The notes under the pieces: model-generated
Told to the model about the DNA's origin: nothing
What the model saw: the letters and a program-made list of their open reading frames with translations, nothing else
The model's database searches: none
In this document: one piece after another, positions 21,341 to 33,937 of the stretch
Position numbering within the stretch: position 1 is the first letter of the stretch
How the letters are laid out: each line of letters starts with the position of its first letter
Assembly (NCBI RefSeq): GCF_000801105.2
Contig: NC_079512.1
Location: forward strand, 38,395,848 to 38,459,847
Origin: Raphanus sativus
Taxonomy: Eukaryota > Streptophyta > Magnoliopsida > Brassicales > Brassicaceae
DNA: 64,000 bases
Reading direction: 5' to 3'
Made by a program: the position numbers and the translations under genes

Positions 21341-22060
21341 GCTAAAAGCTAAGAAAAATAGGAAAAGGAAAGGTAAATATATGAAAGGGTAGGCATTCGG
21401 TACAAATTTGGATTTAGTTCGGATCTAGTGGGGTTTTGGATTTTTAAACTTAAAAACGTCAGTTTTATTATAGTATTTTTAAGTTTTGGTTCGAGTTCGT
21501 TGCGGGTTCGATTTGGATTCAGATAACTCATTTAAATTATTTTTAAAATTTTAAAATTTTAAAATTTATTATATAATTTAAACTTTTCAAAATCTATAAA
21601 AATATAATATATTGCACATAAATTTGAATAACACATGTAAAATACCTAAATTTAACATATAATTTGGTTTGATTTGAATATCTGGATAGAGAATCAATAT
21701 ATATTATAAGTATTTTTAGTGTTTTAAGTATACATTAGTTATTTTAGACATTTGTTTTTGATTATTTATATATATTATTAAATATTTTGAACAACTTAAA
21801 TATATTTTATATTTTTGGTTGTTTTTAATATACATTAAATCTAAAAATAATTAATATATTTAAGTGTATAAATTTATTTTAGATATATTTGGGTATCGAA
21901 GATACTTTAGTTCTTGGATTCGGTTTCGATTATCAAAATACTAAAATTTTAAATCTATTTGGATGTTTAATCGATTTTATTTCGGATTCAATATTTACTT
22001 TTTTGGATCAGGTTTAGTTTAGTTTTTCAGATTCAAATTTTTGTCCAGTCCTAATTAAGA
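21341..22060. repeat. Degenerate AT-rich repetitive stretch
   Basis: Short recurring words of the type GGATTCGGTTTCGATT, TTTGGATTTAGTTCGGAT and TTTTAAAATTTTAAAATT are scattered through about 700 bp. The composition is typical of decayed crucifer transposon or simple-repeat derivatives. I cannot assign ends or a family. Confidence 0.4.
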
Positions 22061-22122
22061 TGGCCGCATAAAGCCACCAAATTATTTTCCACGTCCATTA
22101 AATCATCTCATAGCTTTGCATT

Positions 22123-22182
22123 CTTTCTCATTATTGTTTTTTTTTTTTGTAAAAAAGGCTAAAAAGAGCTTTCTCATTATTG
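22123..22182 (-). repeat. Poly(T) micro-insertion with 14-bp direct repeats
   Basis: CTTTCTCATTATTG occurs at 22123-22136 and 22169-22182, identically. The 32-nt spacer begins with twelve T's abutting the first copy and continues GTAAAAAAGGCTAAAAAG. Confidence 0.7.
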
Positions 22183-22646
22183 ATGTTATCTAAGTAACCA
22201 CCACTCACTAGCTCTCTCTCAGACAACTATCCGGATTTGTGTTTTGGTTATTTGTTCCTCATTTTCTTCAGACTATATTCTGCAGTTAAACCAGGAGTTG
22301 GGAGTGAGTATGATGGTCAAAAGACGACATATCAACGTGTGAAATTAAGCCGCATCAACAACCTAGACATAAGCACATGTACTTTCGCATACCTACAACG
22401 CCGATCATCTGTTGTGATAAACGATGATTAAGTTATAGCTAGTGTGTTAGTCTCTCTTTTCTTGGCAGACAAAAAAGAAACAAGTAAATAAATAGATGAA
22501 AGCCCATCAAGTGTAGGGCATATTAAGGAAAAAATATCTCAAATTGGTCCCGTGCATTATCCTCATCTAGTCATGTGGGTCAGTACAGTAGTATCAAAAA
22601 AAAAACAGAGGCATTTTGTCAGTGAAAAGGAGGAAAATAACAGAAC

Positions 22647-22695
22647 AAGAAAGGCTTTTGGTTTTATTAAAAAAAAAAAAAGAAAGGCTTTTGGT
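22647..22695 (+). repeat. Poly(A) micro-insertion with 16-bp direct repeats
   Basis: AAGAAAGGCTTTTGGT occurs at 22647-22662 and 22680-22695, identically. The 17-nt spacer is TTTATT followed by an A run that abuts the second copy. Confidence 0.72.
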
Positions 22696-23980
22696 GTGTG
22701 GTAAATAACTCCTGAAGCTCAACTCCAATGACTTTTATACCCTGGTCCCACGGATTGTCAGTAATAATCCAAGGTCATTCGTATTTGCGTTAAGAAAGAG
22801 CAACATCTTCACTAGATTTACTGCTAGATACCGCACGGTTTGCTACATTAGATTTACCGAAGAAGAAGAATAAATAAAAGCAAATCAAGATTTACCGTTG
22901 AGATAAGATCAATGGCTGGGATTGGTTTCAGACCATTCGGGGTCCATCTCTTGCAATATTGCGAACATTTACGAACGTCTGTGTTAGTCACACTTTAGAT
23001 TGAAACACTACTTTCTACCTATCACACTTTGGCTTCATTAGCGCTGCGCACTTAAACGACACCGGTTTATTATCGCGTGTTGATGACGGAGGAATGGAGA
23101 GAGTGGGTGTTCCGCCATACGAACGCTTAACCAATGAGAGGAGGACAGTTTCGTCTACTTTTCAAGTTAGAGTCATTGCCTATTTGCCTTCTTGGCGTTT
23201 TGCTTAATTATGATGAATACAATGTTATATTATACATAATAAATACATCACCAAACACACTTTTCATTTCAGTTTGTGTAAAAGGTTACTTGTACCAATA
23301 TAGAATATACTAATACTCAGATCACGTCGTTTTTTTCGTTCATTGTACTTACGCAAACCTTCCAAAAAAGAGTCACAAAATGGTCATTCTCCTTAATTTT
23401 CTTCTTTATTTAGGTGGCGAAGTGATATCGGTTCAAACTCGAAACCAGTGACCAGTTTCCATTAGCTAATTTTATCTTTAATATTAAACTGATAGTAATA
23501 TACTAATATAGTAGAAAAGGCCTTGAGAAAAGTTTGGTTTATCCGTCTATGCAAGGCCAGAGAAACCGAAAGAGATCTAACGTATAAGTAAGAGAGATTA
23601 GCTAACAAGTGAGAAAGGATTAGCAAAGACTAATGATAGTATTTAGTGATAAAATAATTAGCGAAGACATAATTTTAACAAAATTAATTGATATTACTAA
23701 AAGCAAAGAGATATATGGAATCTGGCACTAATTGACACTCATGTCCCAATCGTCGATCACACGTACGCTCGTTTTTTTCTTTTTTCTTTCTCTTTTGTAA
23801 AAAGCTAGAGAGACAATCTCTCCTCCACCTTTTCTTTGTTTCAGGCACCAAGTGCGAGTGAACTATAGTCGGTTTTGTGGTTGGTGCTAAATTCATGTAA
23901 ACTATTAACATAATTACCTTTTTCTACCCATCACATTCAATGCCTCAAATCCTGTTGTATACAATATGAGTATCACTGAC
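22696..23980. other. Intergenic
   Basis: No gene recognised. Confidence 0.4.
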
Positions 23981-24119
23981 AAAAAGATTTTGATTCTTAT
24001 AATACGTTCCATTTTTACTGATTTACTTAACCACTACTCCACAAATAAGGAAAAAGATTTTGATTCTTATAATACGTTCTATTTTACTAATCTACTTAAC
24101 CACTACTCCATAAATGAGG
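23981..24119. repeat. Tandem duplication of a 70-bp unit
   Basis: The unit starting AAAAAGATTTTGATTCTTAT at 23981 recurs at 24051 with several mismatches and a 1-bp indel. Both copies carry the words AATACGTTC and CTTAACCACTACTCCA. It is an older simple tandem duplication in the distal BRI1 upstream region. Confidence 0.7.
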
Positions 24120-24686
24120 AATTAGTTAGTTGCACAAAAAAAGTTATTCGCTGGCATCTATGGAAAAATAAGAACATGAAACCAACAGAAAACTAAAATT
24201 TTCAGAATAGACACTTTTTTTAACAAGCTAGGTGATTGAGATAGAATACTGAGAAATAGTTGAAAAAAGTCTAAAAGATGAGAATTAAAAGGGTAATTAG
24301 GACAGAGATTAGGATATATCTCGTGGAAGACTTGATCCCACCCCTAACTCACGTTCATCAATCTCTCTCATGTACTGACAAATAACATCATTTCTTTGTC
24401 TAATTTTAAAATCGCTTTAAAGATTAAGGATTTTGTAATGCCATTAATTTATTAATTACACTGTATCCTCTTGCATTAATAAACTATTCTAATAGGTTTA
24501 AAACACATACAATAAAAAAAAGTAATATTATTTGTTTGCATCTGTTATAAAAAAATTGAAATTAATAATTTTTTAAGTAATAATCAGAAGAAGAGGTAAC
24601 ATGGCATGTGAGTCCACAGCTGTGACCACTCTTCCCTTGAGCATTTGATATATACCTTCTTCCGTCTTCCTTCTTCTGTCTTTTGA

Positions 24687-24727
<41 letters not shown>

Positions 24728-24843
24728 TTGGCTTTTCTAAATCTGTCTCCAAAGCTTTCACCTCCTCTCTAATGGTGAAACCAAAACCCTAGATTTCCTC
24801 TCCATTCATCTAATCTAATTCCATCCACACCTCTCTCTCAAAA
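24120..24843 (+). promoter_or_regulatory. BRI1 upstream region and leader
   Basis: Pyrimidine-rich leader with a (CT)n microsatellite at about 24694-24724. A TATATA-containing stretch lies at about 24648-24654. A six-codon upstream open frame, MVKPKP then stop, lies at 24772-24792, 51 bp before the BRI1 ATG. The transcription start cannot be placed from sequence alone. Confidence 0.5.
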
Positions 24844-27800
24844 ATGAAGACTTTTCCAACCTTATTTTTATCAGTAACGACTCTCTTCTCTTTCTTGTTT
24901 TCTCTTTCCCTTGAAGCTTCTTCACCATCTCAGTCTCTGTACAGAGAAATCCATCAGCTGATAAGCTTCAAAAACGTTCTTCCTGACAAGAACCTGCTCC
25001 CAGATTGGTCTCCCAGCAAAAACCCGTGTACATACGACGGCGTGATTTGCAGAGACGACAAGGTTACTTCGATTGATCTCAGTTCCAAGCCTCTCAACGT
25101 CGGATTCAGTGCCGTGGCTTCGTCTCTCTTGTCCCTCACCGGACTAGAGTCTCTGTTTCTCTCAGACTCACACATCAACGGCTCCATTACTAGCTTTAAA
25201 TGCTCTGCTTCTCTCACCAGCTTGGATCTATCGAGGAACTCTATCTCCGGTCCCGTAACGACTTTGTCGAGCCTCGGTTCTTGCATCGGTCTGAAATCTC
25301 TTAACGTCTCCTCCAACACCCTCGATTTTCCCGGGAAAATTTCAGGCGGGTCGAAGCTTAGCAGCTTGGAAGTCCTGGATCTCTCCGCGAACTCCCTCTC
25401 CGGTGATAACGTCGTCGGTTGGGTTCTCTCCGATGGCTGCGGAGCGTTGAAGCACTTTGCGATAAGCGGTAACAAAATCAGCGGAGACGTTGATGTTTCA
25501 CGTTGCGTGAATCTCGAGTTTCTCGACGTTTCCTCCAACAATTTCTCCACTGGGATCCCGTCTCTCGGAGATTGCTCGTCTCTGCAGCATCTCGACATCT
25601 CCGGGAACAGATTATCCGGCGATTTCTCCCGCGCTATCTCCTCCTGCACAGAGCTCAGGTCGTTGAACATCTCCGGCAACCAATTCGCCGGAACCATCCC
25701 TTCTTCACTACCGCTCAAAAGCCTCCAGTATCTTTCTCTAGCCGGGAACAAATTCACCGGCGAGATCCCGGAGCTTCTCTCCGGCGCGTGCGGTACGCTA
25801 ACCGGACTCGATCTCTCCGTAAACGAATTCTACGGTACGGTTCCCCCTTTCTTCGGCTCTTGCTCTCTTCTGGAATCACTCGTGTTGTCGACCAACAACT
25901 TCTCCGGCGAGTTACCGATGGAAACGTTGCTGAAGATGAGTGCTCTCAAGGTGCTCGATCTCTCTTTCAACGAGTTTTCCGGCGAGTTACCGGAATCTCT
26001 GACGAATCTCTCCGCTTCGTTGCTAACGCTTGATCTCAGCTCCAACAAATTAACCGGTACGATTCTCCCAAATCTCTGCCGGAACCCTAAGAACACACTC
26101 CAGGAGCTTTACCTTCAGAACAACGGCTTCACCGGGAAGATTCCGCCGACGTTGAGCAACTGTTCGGAGCTGGTTTCGCTTCACCTAAGCTTCAATTACC
26201 TCTCCGGGACAATCCCGTCGAGTCTAAGCTATCTGTCGAAGCTCCGAGATCTGAAGCTTTGGATGAATATGCTTCAAGGAGAGATCCCTCGAGAGCTCAT
26301 GTACGTCAACACCTTGGAGACTCTCATTCTCGATTTCAACGACTTAACCGGTGAAATCCCTTCCGGTTTAAGCAACTGTACCAATCTGAACTGGATTTCT
26401 CTTTCGAATAACCGGTTAACCGGTCAGATTCCCCGGTGGATCGGCCGGTTAGAGAATCTCGCCATCCTCAAGCTGAGCAACAACTCTTTCTACGGAAACA
26501 TACCGGCTGAGCTCGGCGACTGTCGGAGCTTAATCTGGCTCGATCTCAACACCAATTACTTCAACGGTACGATTCCGGCGGAAATGTTCAAACAATCAGG
26601 GAAAATCGCCGCGAATTTCATAGCCGGGAAGAGGTACGCTTACATCAAAAACGATGGTATGAACAAAGAGTGTCACGGAGCTGGTAATTTGCTTGAGTTT
26701 CAAGGTATCAGACCGGAGCAGCTTAACCGGGTTTCCACTAGGAACCCTTGTAATTTCACCAGAGTCTATAAAGGTCACACTTCGCCGACGTTTAATAACA
26801 ACGGCTCCATGATGTTCCTCGACATGTCTTATAACATGTTGTCTGGATACATACCCAAGGAGATTGGTTCCATGCCGTATCTGTTTATTCTCAACTTGGG
26901 ACATAACTTTATCTCTGGTTCGATTCCTGACGAGGTTGGTGATCTTAGAGGGTTGAACATTCTTGATCTTTCGAGCAATAAGCTCGACGGGGGCATCCCT
27001 ACGTCTATGTCAGCACTCACCATGCTTGCTGAGATTGATTTGTCCAACAATTTGTTATCCGGACCTATTCCTGAGATGGGTCAGTTCGAGACGTTTCCAC
27101 CGGCCAAGTTCTTGAACAATTCAGGTCTCTGCGGTTACCCGCTTCCAAAGTGTGGTCATGCGAACGGAGACGGGGATGCTCACCATTCAAGATCTCAAGG
27201 AAGGAAAGAGCCATCTCTTGCGGGTAGTGTTGCGATGGGGCTGTTGTTCTCTCTCGTATGCATATTTGGGTTGATCCTTCTTGCTAGAGAGATGAGGAAG
27301 AGACGGAGGGAGAGAGAGGAGGATGCATTGGAAGGGAATGGGAACTCGGGCGATAGAACCGCTTACAACACGGACTGGAAGATGACGGGTGTAAAAGAGG
27401 CCTTGAGTATCAACCTTGCTGCTTTCGAGAAGCCACTGCGGAAACTCACTTTTGCTGATCTTCTCAAGGCCACAAACGGATTCCACGACGATAGTATGAT
27501 TGGATCAGGCGGGTTCGGAGATGTTTACAAGGCGGTTTTGAAAGATGGAAGCGCCGTGGCTATCAAGAAACTGATCCAAATTAGTGGTCAAGGCGATAGA
27601 GAGTTCAAGGCTGAGATGGAGACGATAGGGCAGATCAAACACAGGAACCTTGTTCCGCTTCTCGGTTACTGCAAAGTCGGAGAAGAGCGGCTACTTGTGT
27701 ACGAGTTCATGAAGTATGGGAGCTTGGAAGATGTATTGCACGACCCCAAGAAAGCTGGCGTGAAACTGAACTGGTCCATGCGACGGAAAATCGCCATTGG

Positions 27801-28425
27801 ATCGGCTAGAGGGCTTGCCTTTCTTCACCATAACTGCAGTCCGCATATCATCCACAGAGACATGAAATCGAGCAACGTGTTGCTGGACGAAAACTTGGAA
27901 GCTCGGGTTTCAGATTTTGGGATGGCGCGGCTGATGAGCGCGATGGACACGCATTTAAGCGTCAGTACGTTAGCCGGAACGCCAGGTTATGTTCCTCCTG
28001 AATATTACCAAAGCTTCAGGTGTTCAAAAAAAGGAGACGTTTATAGCTACGGCGTGGTGTTGCTCGAGTTGCTTACGGGTAAAAGACCAACCGATTCGCC
28101 GGATTTTGGAGATAATAACCTGGTTGGATGGGTGAAACAGCATGCAAAACTGCGGGTTAGCGATGTGTTTGATCAAGAGCTAATGAAGGAAGATCCAGCA
28201 CTAGAGACAGAACTTATACAGCACCTGAAAATTGCAATGGCGTGTTTGGATGATCGGGATTGGAAGCGACCGACCATGATACAAGTCATGGCAAAGTTTA
28301 AGTTGATACAAGCTGAGTTGGGTCTAGATTCGCAGTCGACGATCGGATCAATAGAGGATGGAGGATTCAGTACGATAGAGATGGTTGATATGAGTATTCA
28401 AGAAGTGCCTGAAGGAAAATTCTGA
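24844..28425 (+). CDS. BRI1: Brassinosteroid receptor kinase BRI1
   Basis: An intronless gene of 1193 aa (Arabidopsis BRI1 has 1196). Signal peptide about 1-24, paired cysteines near 62-69, then about 25 leucine-rich repeats from residue 75 to 745. They are interrupted by the island domain (about 585-655, with [12 protein letters not shown]) that with neighbouring repeats binds brassinolide. A second Cys pair lies at 763-770, the transmembrane helix at about 793-814, then the juxtamembrane region and Ser/Thr kinase. Kinase landmarks: GSGGFGDV 887-894, VAIKK with catalytic Lys908, HRD 1004-1006, DFG 1024-1026, activation-loop S1039/S1041/T1042/T1046 and TPGY. The C-terminal tail ends QEVPEGKF. 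All catalytic residues are present, so it should be a working plasma-membrane receptor partnering BAK1/SERK proteins. Codons 911 to stop and everything downstream are repeated at 42946. Confidence 0.98.
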   Translation: MKTFPTLFLSVTTLFSFLFSLSLEASSPSQSLYREIHQLISFKNVLPDKNLLPDWSPSKNPCTYDGVICRDDKVTSIDLSSKPLNVGFSAVASSLLSLTGLESLFLSDSHINGSITSFKCSASLTSLDLSRNSISGPVTTLSSLGSCIGLKSLNVSSNTLDFPGKISGGSKLSSLEVLDLSANSLSGDNVVGWVLSDGCGALKHFAISGNKISGDVDVSRCVNLEFLDVSSNNFSTGIPSLGDCSSLQHLDISGNRLSGDFSRAISSCTELRSLNISGNQFAGTIPSSLPLKSLQYLSLAGNKFTGEIPELLSGACGTLTGLDLSVNEFYGTVPPFFGSCSLLESLVLSTNNFSGELPMETLLKMSALKVLDLSFNEFSGELPESLTNLSASLLTLDLSSNKLTGTILPNLCRNPKNTLQELYLQNNGFTGKIPPTLSNCSELVSLHLSFNYLSGTIPSSLSYLSKLRDLKLWMNMLQGEIPRELMYVNTLETLILDFNDLTGEIPSGLSNCTNLNWISLSNNRLTGQIPRWIGRLENLAILKLSNNSFYGNIPAELGDCRSLIWLDLNTNYFNGTIPAEMFKQSGKIAANFIAGKRYAYIKNDGMNKECHGAGNLLEFQGIRPEQLNRVSTRNPCNFTRVYKGHTSPTFNNNGSMMFLDMSYNMLSGYIPKEIGSMPYLFILNLGHNFISGSIPDEVGDLRGLNILDLSSNKLDGGIPTSMSALTMLAEIDLSNNLLSGPIPEMGQFETFPPAKFLNNSGLCGYPLPKCGHANGDGDAHHSRSQGRKEPSLAGSVAMGLLFSLVCIFGLILLAREMRKRRREREEDALEGNGNSGDRTAYNTDWKMTGVKEALSINLAAFEKPLRKLTFADLLKATNGFHDDSMIGSGGFGDVYKAVLKDGSAVAIKKLIQISGQGDREFKAEMETIGQIKHRNLVPLLGYCKVGEERLLVYEFMKYGSLEDVLHDPKKAGVKLNWSMRRKIAIGSARGLAFLHHNCSPHIIHRDMKSSNVLLDENLEARVSDFGMARLMSAMDTHLSVSTLAGTPGYVPPEYYQSFRCSKKGDVYSYGVVLLELLTGKRPTDSPDFGDNNLVGWVKQHAKLRVSDVFDQELMKEDPALETELIQHLKIAMACLDDRDWKRPTMIQVMAKFKLIQAELGLDSQSTIGSIEDGGFSTIEMVDMSIQEVPEGKF

Positions 28426-29028
28426 AAAGCTTTAGAAACAGAGAACCAAACCAGATTCTTTTGAACACTCCAATTTTCCTTTGGTCTTAATCTTTTTGTA
28501 TTTTTTCTACTGTATTCTAAAATGTATGTATGTATTTATGTTGTTTATACATAAGACCGGATGTTTGGTTCGTTCGGACTTGGGGATGGAGAAGAGAAAA
28601 AAGAGTAGCAACTTTGTTAAGAATATGTAAATACACAGTTTTTCTTCTGTAACTACAGTTTTCCTTTTTTAGATTTGGATACTGTTCTTCTAGTTCTAAG
28701 AAAATTTCCATATAATTCTCGAAGTAATAGTTTTAATAAATTAAATGAATCGCGAAAAATCCATTATTATCAAATTCCGACCGATCATCTTCACACGTAA
28801 TCTATTACTCATTACCGTCGGAATTAATTTGGGGAATTCACGGTGCACGGGAGCGGGAATGTAATCAATAGATGAGGCTTTTTTTTTCCTTTACTTTTCT
28901 CGGATGTACTGTCTGTCATGTAAAATGATCGTTGTGTAGTCTTACTCTATCTCACTGTAATGTGAGAAGATCGGTGCATTCAAGCCTGTTTTTAATTACT
29001 CTCAAAAATTTATTGGTTGGAATCTTTA
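28426..29028. other. BRI1 3' flank
   Basis: 3' untranslated region and spacer, with no feature beyond likely T-rich polyadenylation signals. Also present downstream of the truncated BRI1 copy at 43797-44399. Confidence 0.45.
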
Positions 29029-29570
29029 ACGTCGATTTCGATTCCTTAGCATTCATTCGAACCGGATTTTAGTACTATTTGAACTCGAATTTTTAGTACA
29101 ATAAGTGAATTTTTTTATGGACCTCTTTTTTCCTTAGCCACATCTACTATTTGTTTTGTCTTAATTATTTTTCTGTTTATTAGTGTACCGTCGAGAATTT
29201 TTCCGGTTGTAACCGACTTGGATGATTAATTTAAATTAATCATTTGGTATTAATTTTTTTCTTGTCAAATACTCCATCTGTTCCAAAATAAGTGAGTTTT
29301 GAGGTTTTTGCACGTTGATTAAGAAATTACAAACTTTTATTCTATTTTTCTCGTTTACCTAAAAACAATAATAATTAAAGTAATTTCAACCAATAAACAA
29401 TTATACTACAGAATATAAATAATTAAAAATATTAAAATGCATTTATTTTTAATCTAGAAACTTGAAAACATCACTTAAAATAGAACAAAAAATTTTCCCT
29501 AAAACTCCACTTAAAGTGGGACAGAGGGAGTATATAAAATGTTTATTATTATTATTTTTTATTATGTTTA
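29029..29570. other. 542-bp block present only in copy 1
   Basis: Bounded by TTTA at both ends (29025-29028 and 29567-29570). Copy 2 joins directly across one TTTA at 44396-44399. It contains a Stowaway-like MITE and a 22-bp perfect palindrome at 29222-29243. Confidence 0.9.
29272..29530. mobile_element. Stowaway-like MITE
   Basis: Begins CTCCATCTGTTCCAAAATAAGTG and ends CACTTAAAGTGGGACAGAGGGAG, imperfect inverted repeats of about 24 bp, flanked by TA at 29270-29271 and 29531-29532. Length 259 bp, AT-rich, noncoding. Tc1/mariner-type (Stowaway) by terminal sequence and TA target. Confidence 0.85.
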
Positions 29571-32500
29571 TAGATGAACTGGTCAGTTGTATTCCATATT
29601 TATTTATTTTCTACCTTATTCCGTACAAGTTAGGATGAGAAAGATTATAAATGGTTAAAATAATTTTTTTTTAAAAATAATATATTTTAGAAATAAGAAT
29701 CTGGATTCATATATCTGAACCTAAAAATGAAAATACTTAATTTTGGATTCGAAATTTAGACTCTCCGGATATTATATTCTCAGATAATAAATTTAAACCA
29801 TAAGTGCAACCCTGTTTATTTTGGCTTTCTTATGTCTAAGTATGCATATATTTATTTATTTTAAACCGTTTTATTTGCTGGAGAAATGGACCTTCGCCTG
29901 AAATTAAAACAAAGTTTCTCTGACAGTGCACCAACACAACAAATCTTACACAATGAACGTGCGTCTCATGTGCTCCTCTCTCCCTCTTTCTAGTTACGTG
30001 GACTGTCTTCACTCCACTCGCTCTTCGAATTCTGTGTCCCTTTCCTTTTCTTTTCTTACTACTACCCAAACTAAAAACAAATCATGTGTTTACACTTTTA
30101 ATGAAACTTAAAAGAAAGGCCTCTCCGGGTTAGCTTACTTTACATGCATCATAATAATATAGTAAGCGAGGAGTATGATATTCACAACATGCACACGTCT
30201 ATTATTTTACACATGTCTAGAAATTAGTCACCAAATGTCCCATTACATACAAACAAACAAAACGTACGTTCTCAAATACTATAGTCTAATAATCACAAGT
30301 TCAGCATTAGCTTTTGTATCCAAAAGAACTGATCTTCTACGTCTACTACATAAACTAAAGATTTCACAAAATTTGAAGTCAGACTTTTTTTTTGTCAGCA
30401 ATTTGAAGTGAGATAAATAAACTCAAACCGCTAACTTGAGTCTGTTCTAAATAAACCACAACAATATATCTGTATAGATAAAATGAGCTAAACCCCAGTA
30501 ATAGTTTAATATTGTTTGCTAGTTTTAAAGCATAAAAACTTCGATAGGTAACGCTAGAAATGGAATTTAAATAAAAAAGCGTGTTTCAAAAAACTCACGG
30601 ACATGACATTAGGCATCTGTTATCAAGTTATCAACCGTTATAGAATAGTGAGATCACTAAATAAGAGTATGAGTAGCTATCAATAAGCGTGAACACGGGC
30701 GACGGTGGTGGGTATGGAGCCCGTGGACCACCGTGCATGCAAGCTATTATTGTCGGATACTACCCTACAACGTCGCCTTCCGCCGTGGCCCGCTGTCCCT
30801 GTCCTGTCTCCGCCGAATGGAGCTCTTCCTCTATCTCTCCTACGTGTGTTTCTTTCTTATCCATACAACCTTCTTAATTAATTTATTATTTTCCTAAAGG
30901 CAATTCTCTCAATTTTTTTTGCAACATTTCTCAAATAGTATTTTTAAGTTTTTACACAAAAATAAACTTACAAAAATAAAATGACCAAAATAACATTTTT
31001 ATGTGAAAATTTTAAGATTTATTTTCTGTTTTAAAAAATTTGAACCTATCTCCAAACCTTTTACCTCTTAACTCTAAACCTTAAATCTGAGTCTATTTTT
31101 GTAAAAATAAATTAATAAGTGATATCTAAAAAAAATTTCTTTTCTAAATCCTAAAGGTTTTTCAAAAAAAATCTCCAACGACATTACATTTGATGTTAAA
31201 ATTACACCAAATTTGATATTTTACCGTCATATATTTTATCATGTTGATCTCCATGTTTATTGTGAAATCTCAAGAAGAAAAAAAACTCTTAACAATTTTA
31301 TAAATATATGATTTTTTTAACTCATTGAGTTTCGGTTCTACCTCAGCCGCTGGTTATAACTTGTAAGTAGTAACGAAATAAGTGGAGGATTGCAATGTTG
31401 TGAGTAGTCCACAAAACATGTACTATAGTCTATAGGCTAGATTTACAGCTGTAATCTGAATCAATCTAATCGTAGTTTTGTTCTTTTCTCGAGGCTTCAA
31501 TCTCACGGACAAACCTCCACGCACGTGCGAATGCTTCTTCTCAAATTTTGAGGTTTTTAGGATGTACGAACTACACAAACGTACAAATAGATTAGTATAT
31601 AAAAATATATATAAATGCTTGTGTGTACGTAAACAGTGAGACAAATCCGGTTATCCCACGCGTGTGAGCTTTCCTCTTGTACATACAGCTAAGACTTATG
31701 AAAAAGACATTGATTAATGTAAGGTCTGATCGCGAAAAAAATGAAAACTAGAATTAAACAATTTGTTACTGACAAATTCTGAATTTTTATCGGTGATTTA
31801 TTATCAGTAAGATGTTATTTCACATGAAGAAAGACATGCGGTCAAAGTTGTTCTAACCGAGTAACTGTTGTCAGGCGTCTCGTTATACGTTATCCAAATC
31901 TTTTTATCGCTCGGTTACACTTTTGTTTCGTCATCGAAAATATTTTTTTTTTATGAAAACGAAAATATTAACTTACATCCTCATGTTTGACAAAAAAAAA
32001 AGAGAGATAACTTAACTAAATAGAAAATATTAACTTAATTAAAAGCGAGGTCTTACATCGGTGGATTAATCTCACCTTGGAATCTTCCTTATTTTCACGA
32101 CGAAGAGACAAAGAAACAAAAAAAAAGCGATGGCTCAGATTTCGTCAATATTTAGTGAAACTTCAAATATTATAAACTACTTAATCTCCTCGGACTCGCA
32201 GGCTCGCAGCTTCCCAAAGCTTTCTCGTTTTTAATTCCCACTCTACAATTGTACTTGAACTAAGGGCGCGAACGTGCAGTCCACACGTGGGGATCTCCCT
32301 CGGACTCGGCGGAGCAAAAGGGTCGCAACTTTTTAAGTCCTAACTTATGATTTTATCTTCTTATTATATGTCTATCTCTTCTTCTTATTTTTTTTGTAAT
32401 AAGGTTTCGTAAAAGAAAATTTGTTTCGACTTATAAGTTTCGTAGTATAGTAATTCAAAAAAAAAAGTTTCGTAGTATAAGTTTGATCAACGTGTTGACA

Positions 32501-33937
32501 AAAAAAAAAGTTTGATCAACGTGTTACTATTATTTGGAATATTCATCTTTGGGTATCGAGCCGCTCACGTGTAAGTTCTTTAAAAAGCCCATAATATTAC
32601 GATCTAAGACCTCGCTTCTTGCCCACTAATATAGTAACACTTTTGTTGACTTACGTTATGAATTAGAATATTAGAAGCCCATTAACGTGCAAGCTTAGGT
32701 TTAGCACGCTATATCTTTGGGGCCTATTAAGATAAATCTGTATTGACTTTGCCCCGTTAACAATTAAAATACAACTAAGGCCTATTAACTGAAGATATTG
32801 TTGCTATGGTTCTCGTTCTTTTTTTATTGTTCTTCGGGCAATTCTTCGGTTATTTTAAAAGCACAAATTGCGAGGTTGCATGAAGAAAAATTCACATAGA
32901 AATTGCACATCTAATTTAGAAACAAATTTCTGACAGAGTAATTTTCTTGGATATTCCTTTTTAGTTTATCTTCACAAAAATAGCTTTTAAAGAGAAAAAA
33001 TGACTAAAAGTATTTTATTAAAAGGTAAAACAAATATTTATATCCTTTGGATTAACTAATCTATATTTAAGGTTAAGAATTAAGAGGTGAATTTTGGATA
33101 TAGATTTTAAATTTCAAAAAATAAAAAAAATTAAAATTAAAATTTTCAGGATAAAAATGAATTATTTTGCTTATTTTAGATTTTGAATATTATTTTTACG
33201 ACAAAAACTAAAAGTAAAAGGCTATCTGAGATAATTGTCTTTTCTAATTTTCGTAGAACAACAATTTACCCACGTCTGATGTTTGCTTTTATATACGTTT
33301 TCAAATTTAAAGTTATGATTCATATAGGAAGAAAGATACGTTTGATTTTACCCAAAAAGTCTAAAAGTAAACATAAACAAACAACACGAGATGCAAAACA
33401 ACGGTCGTGACCGTGGACATAGACCAGGTTATGGTAATGAGTGTTTTTATGGACTAAATTACAGTAGTTGTTAGCAGAAGAAATAATGTATTGGAATGTG
33501 TTTATTCGTTAATTGTAAAACCATATGTACAAGTAATCATCGTATTATAGTGGATAAAACACTCCATATGTATTTAAAACTTGGGATCTTATTGCATATA
33601 AATGTGCTTAAGTGTGATGCGACCATATGCTGCATCCACCGCTAATATATTTGACCATACAAACTGCAAAGCCTTAAATTTTGCTAATCACACCACATAA
33701 AATAAGGAATCGTCTCCCGACACGTCCACATACAAAACCCTCAGATTGTAAAAAGGTACATTGTTAACCTCACGAGAAAACAAACCTAAACCACCGCACA
33801 ACACACATTACACATATAAAACCACGTAACTATTTCCTAACGAGAATATAGATATAGTTATTGATTAACATAGCAATAATTAGTTCGAGGCAGGATTGAT
33901 TAACTTTAGATAAAAACAACCAAGACAAATTAGAATA
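29571..33937. other. BRI1-WRKY13 intergenic region, copy 1
   Basis: About 4.4 kb with no gene I can support. Two AT-rich stretches (about 30900-31170 and 33000-33180) carry the words TCTAAACCTTAAATC and GGTTAAGAATTAAGAG and look like decayed MITE-type repeats. Several micro-insertions occur (30370-30409, 31935-31969, 32435-32525). Small open frames here are conserved in copy 2 only because the DNA is duplicated. Confidence 0.45.
32435..32525 (+). repeat. Two adjoining poly(A) micro-insertions
   Basis: First: AAGTTTCGTAGTATA at 32435-32449 and 32465-32479, spacer GTAATTC plus eight A's. Second, immediately following: AAGTTTGATCAACGTGTT at 32479-32496 and 32508-32525, spacer GAC plus A's. In both, the A run touches the downstream repeat. 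Also present in copy 2 at 47264-47354. Confidence 0.75.

Noticed and set aside
24954..27486. Long open frames on the minus strand and in other plus frames within BRI1
   Set aside because: They are shadows of a strongly biased, intronless LRR gene. The BRI1 frame explains the composition and none has its own motif.
30175..31644. Small open frames repeated with the same protein at 45004-46473
   Set aside because: Identity between copies comes from the recent segmental duplication and says nothing about selection; no motifs or gene signals are present.
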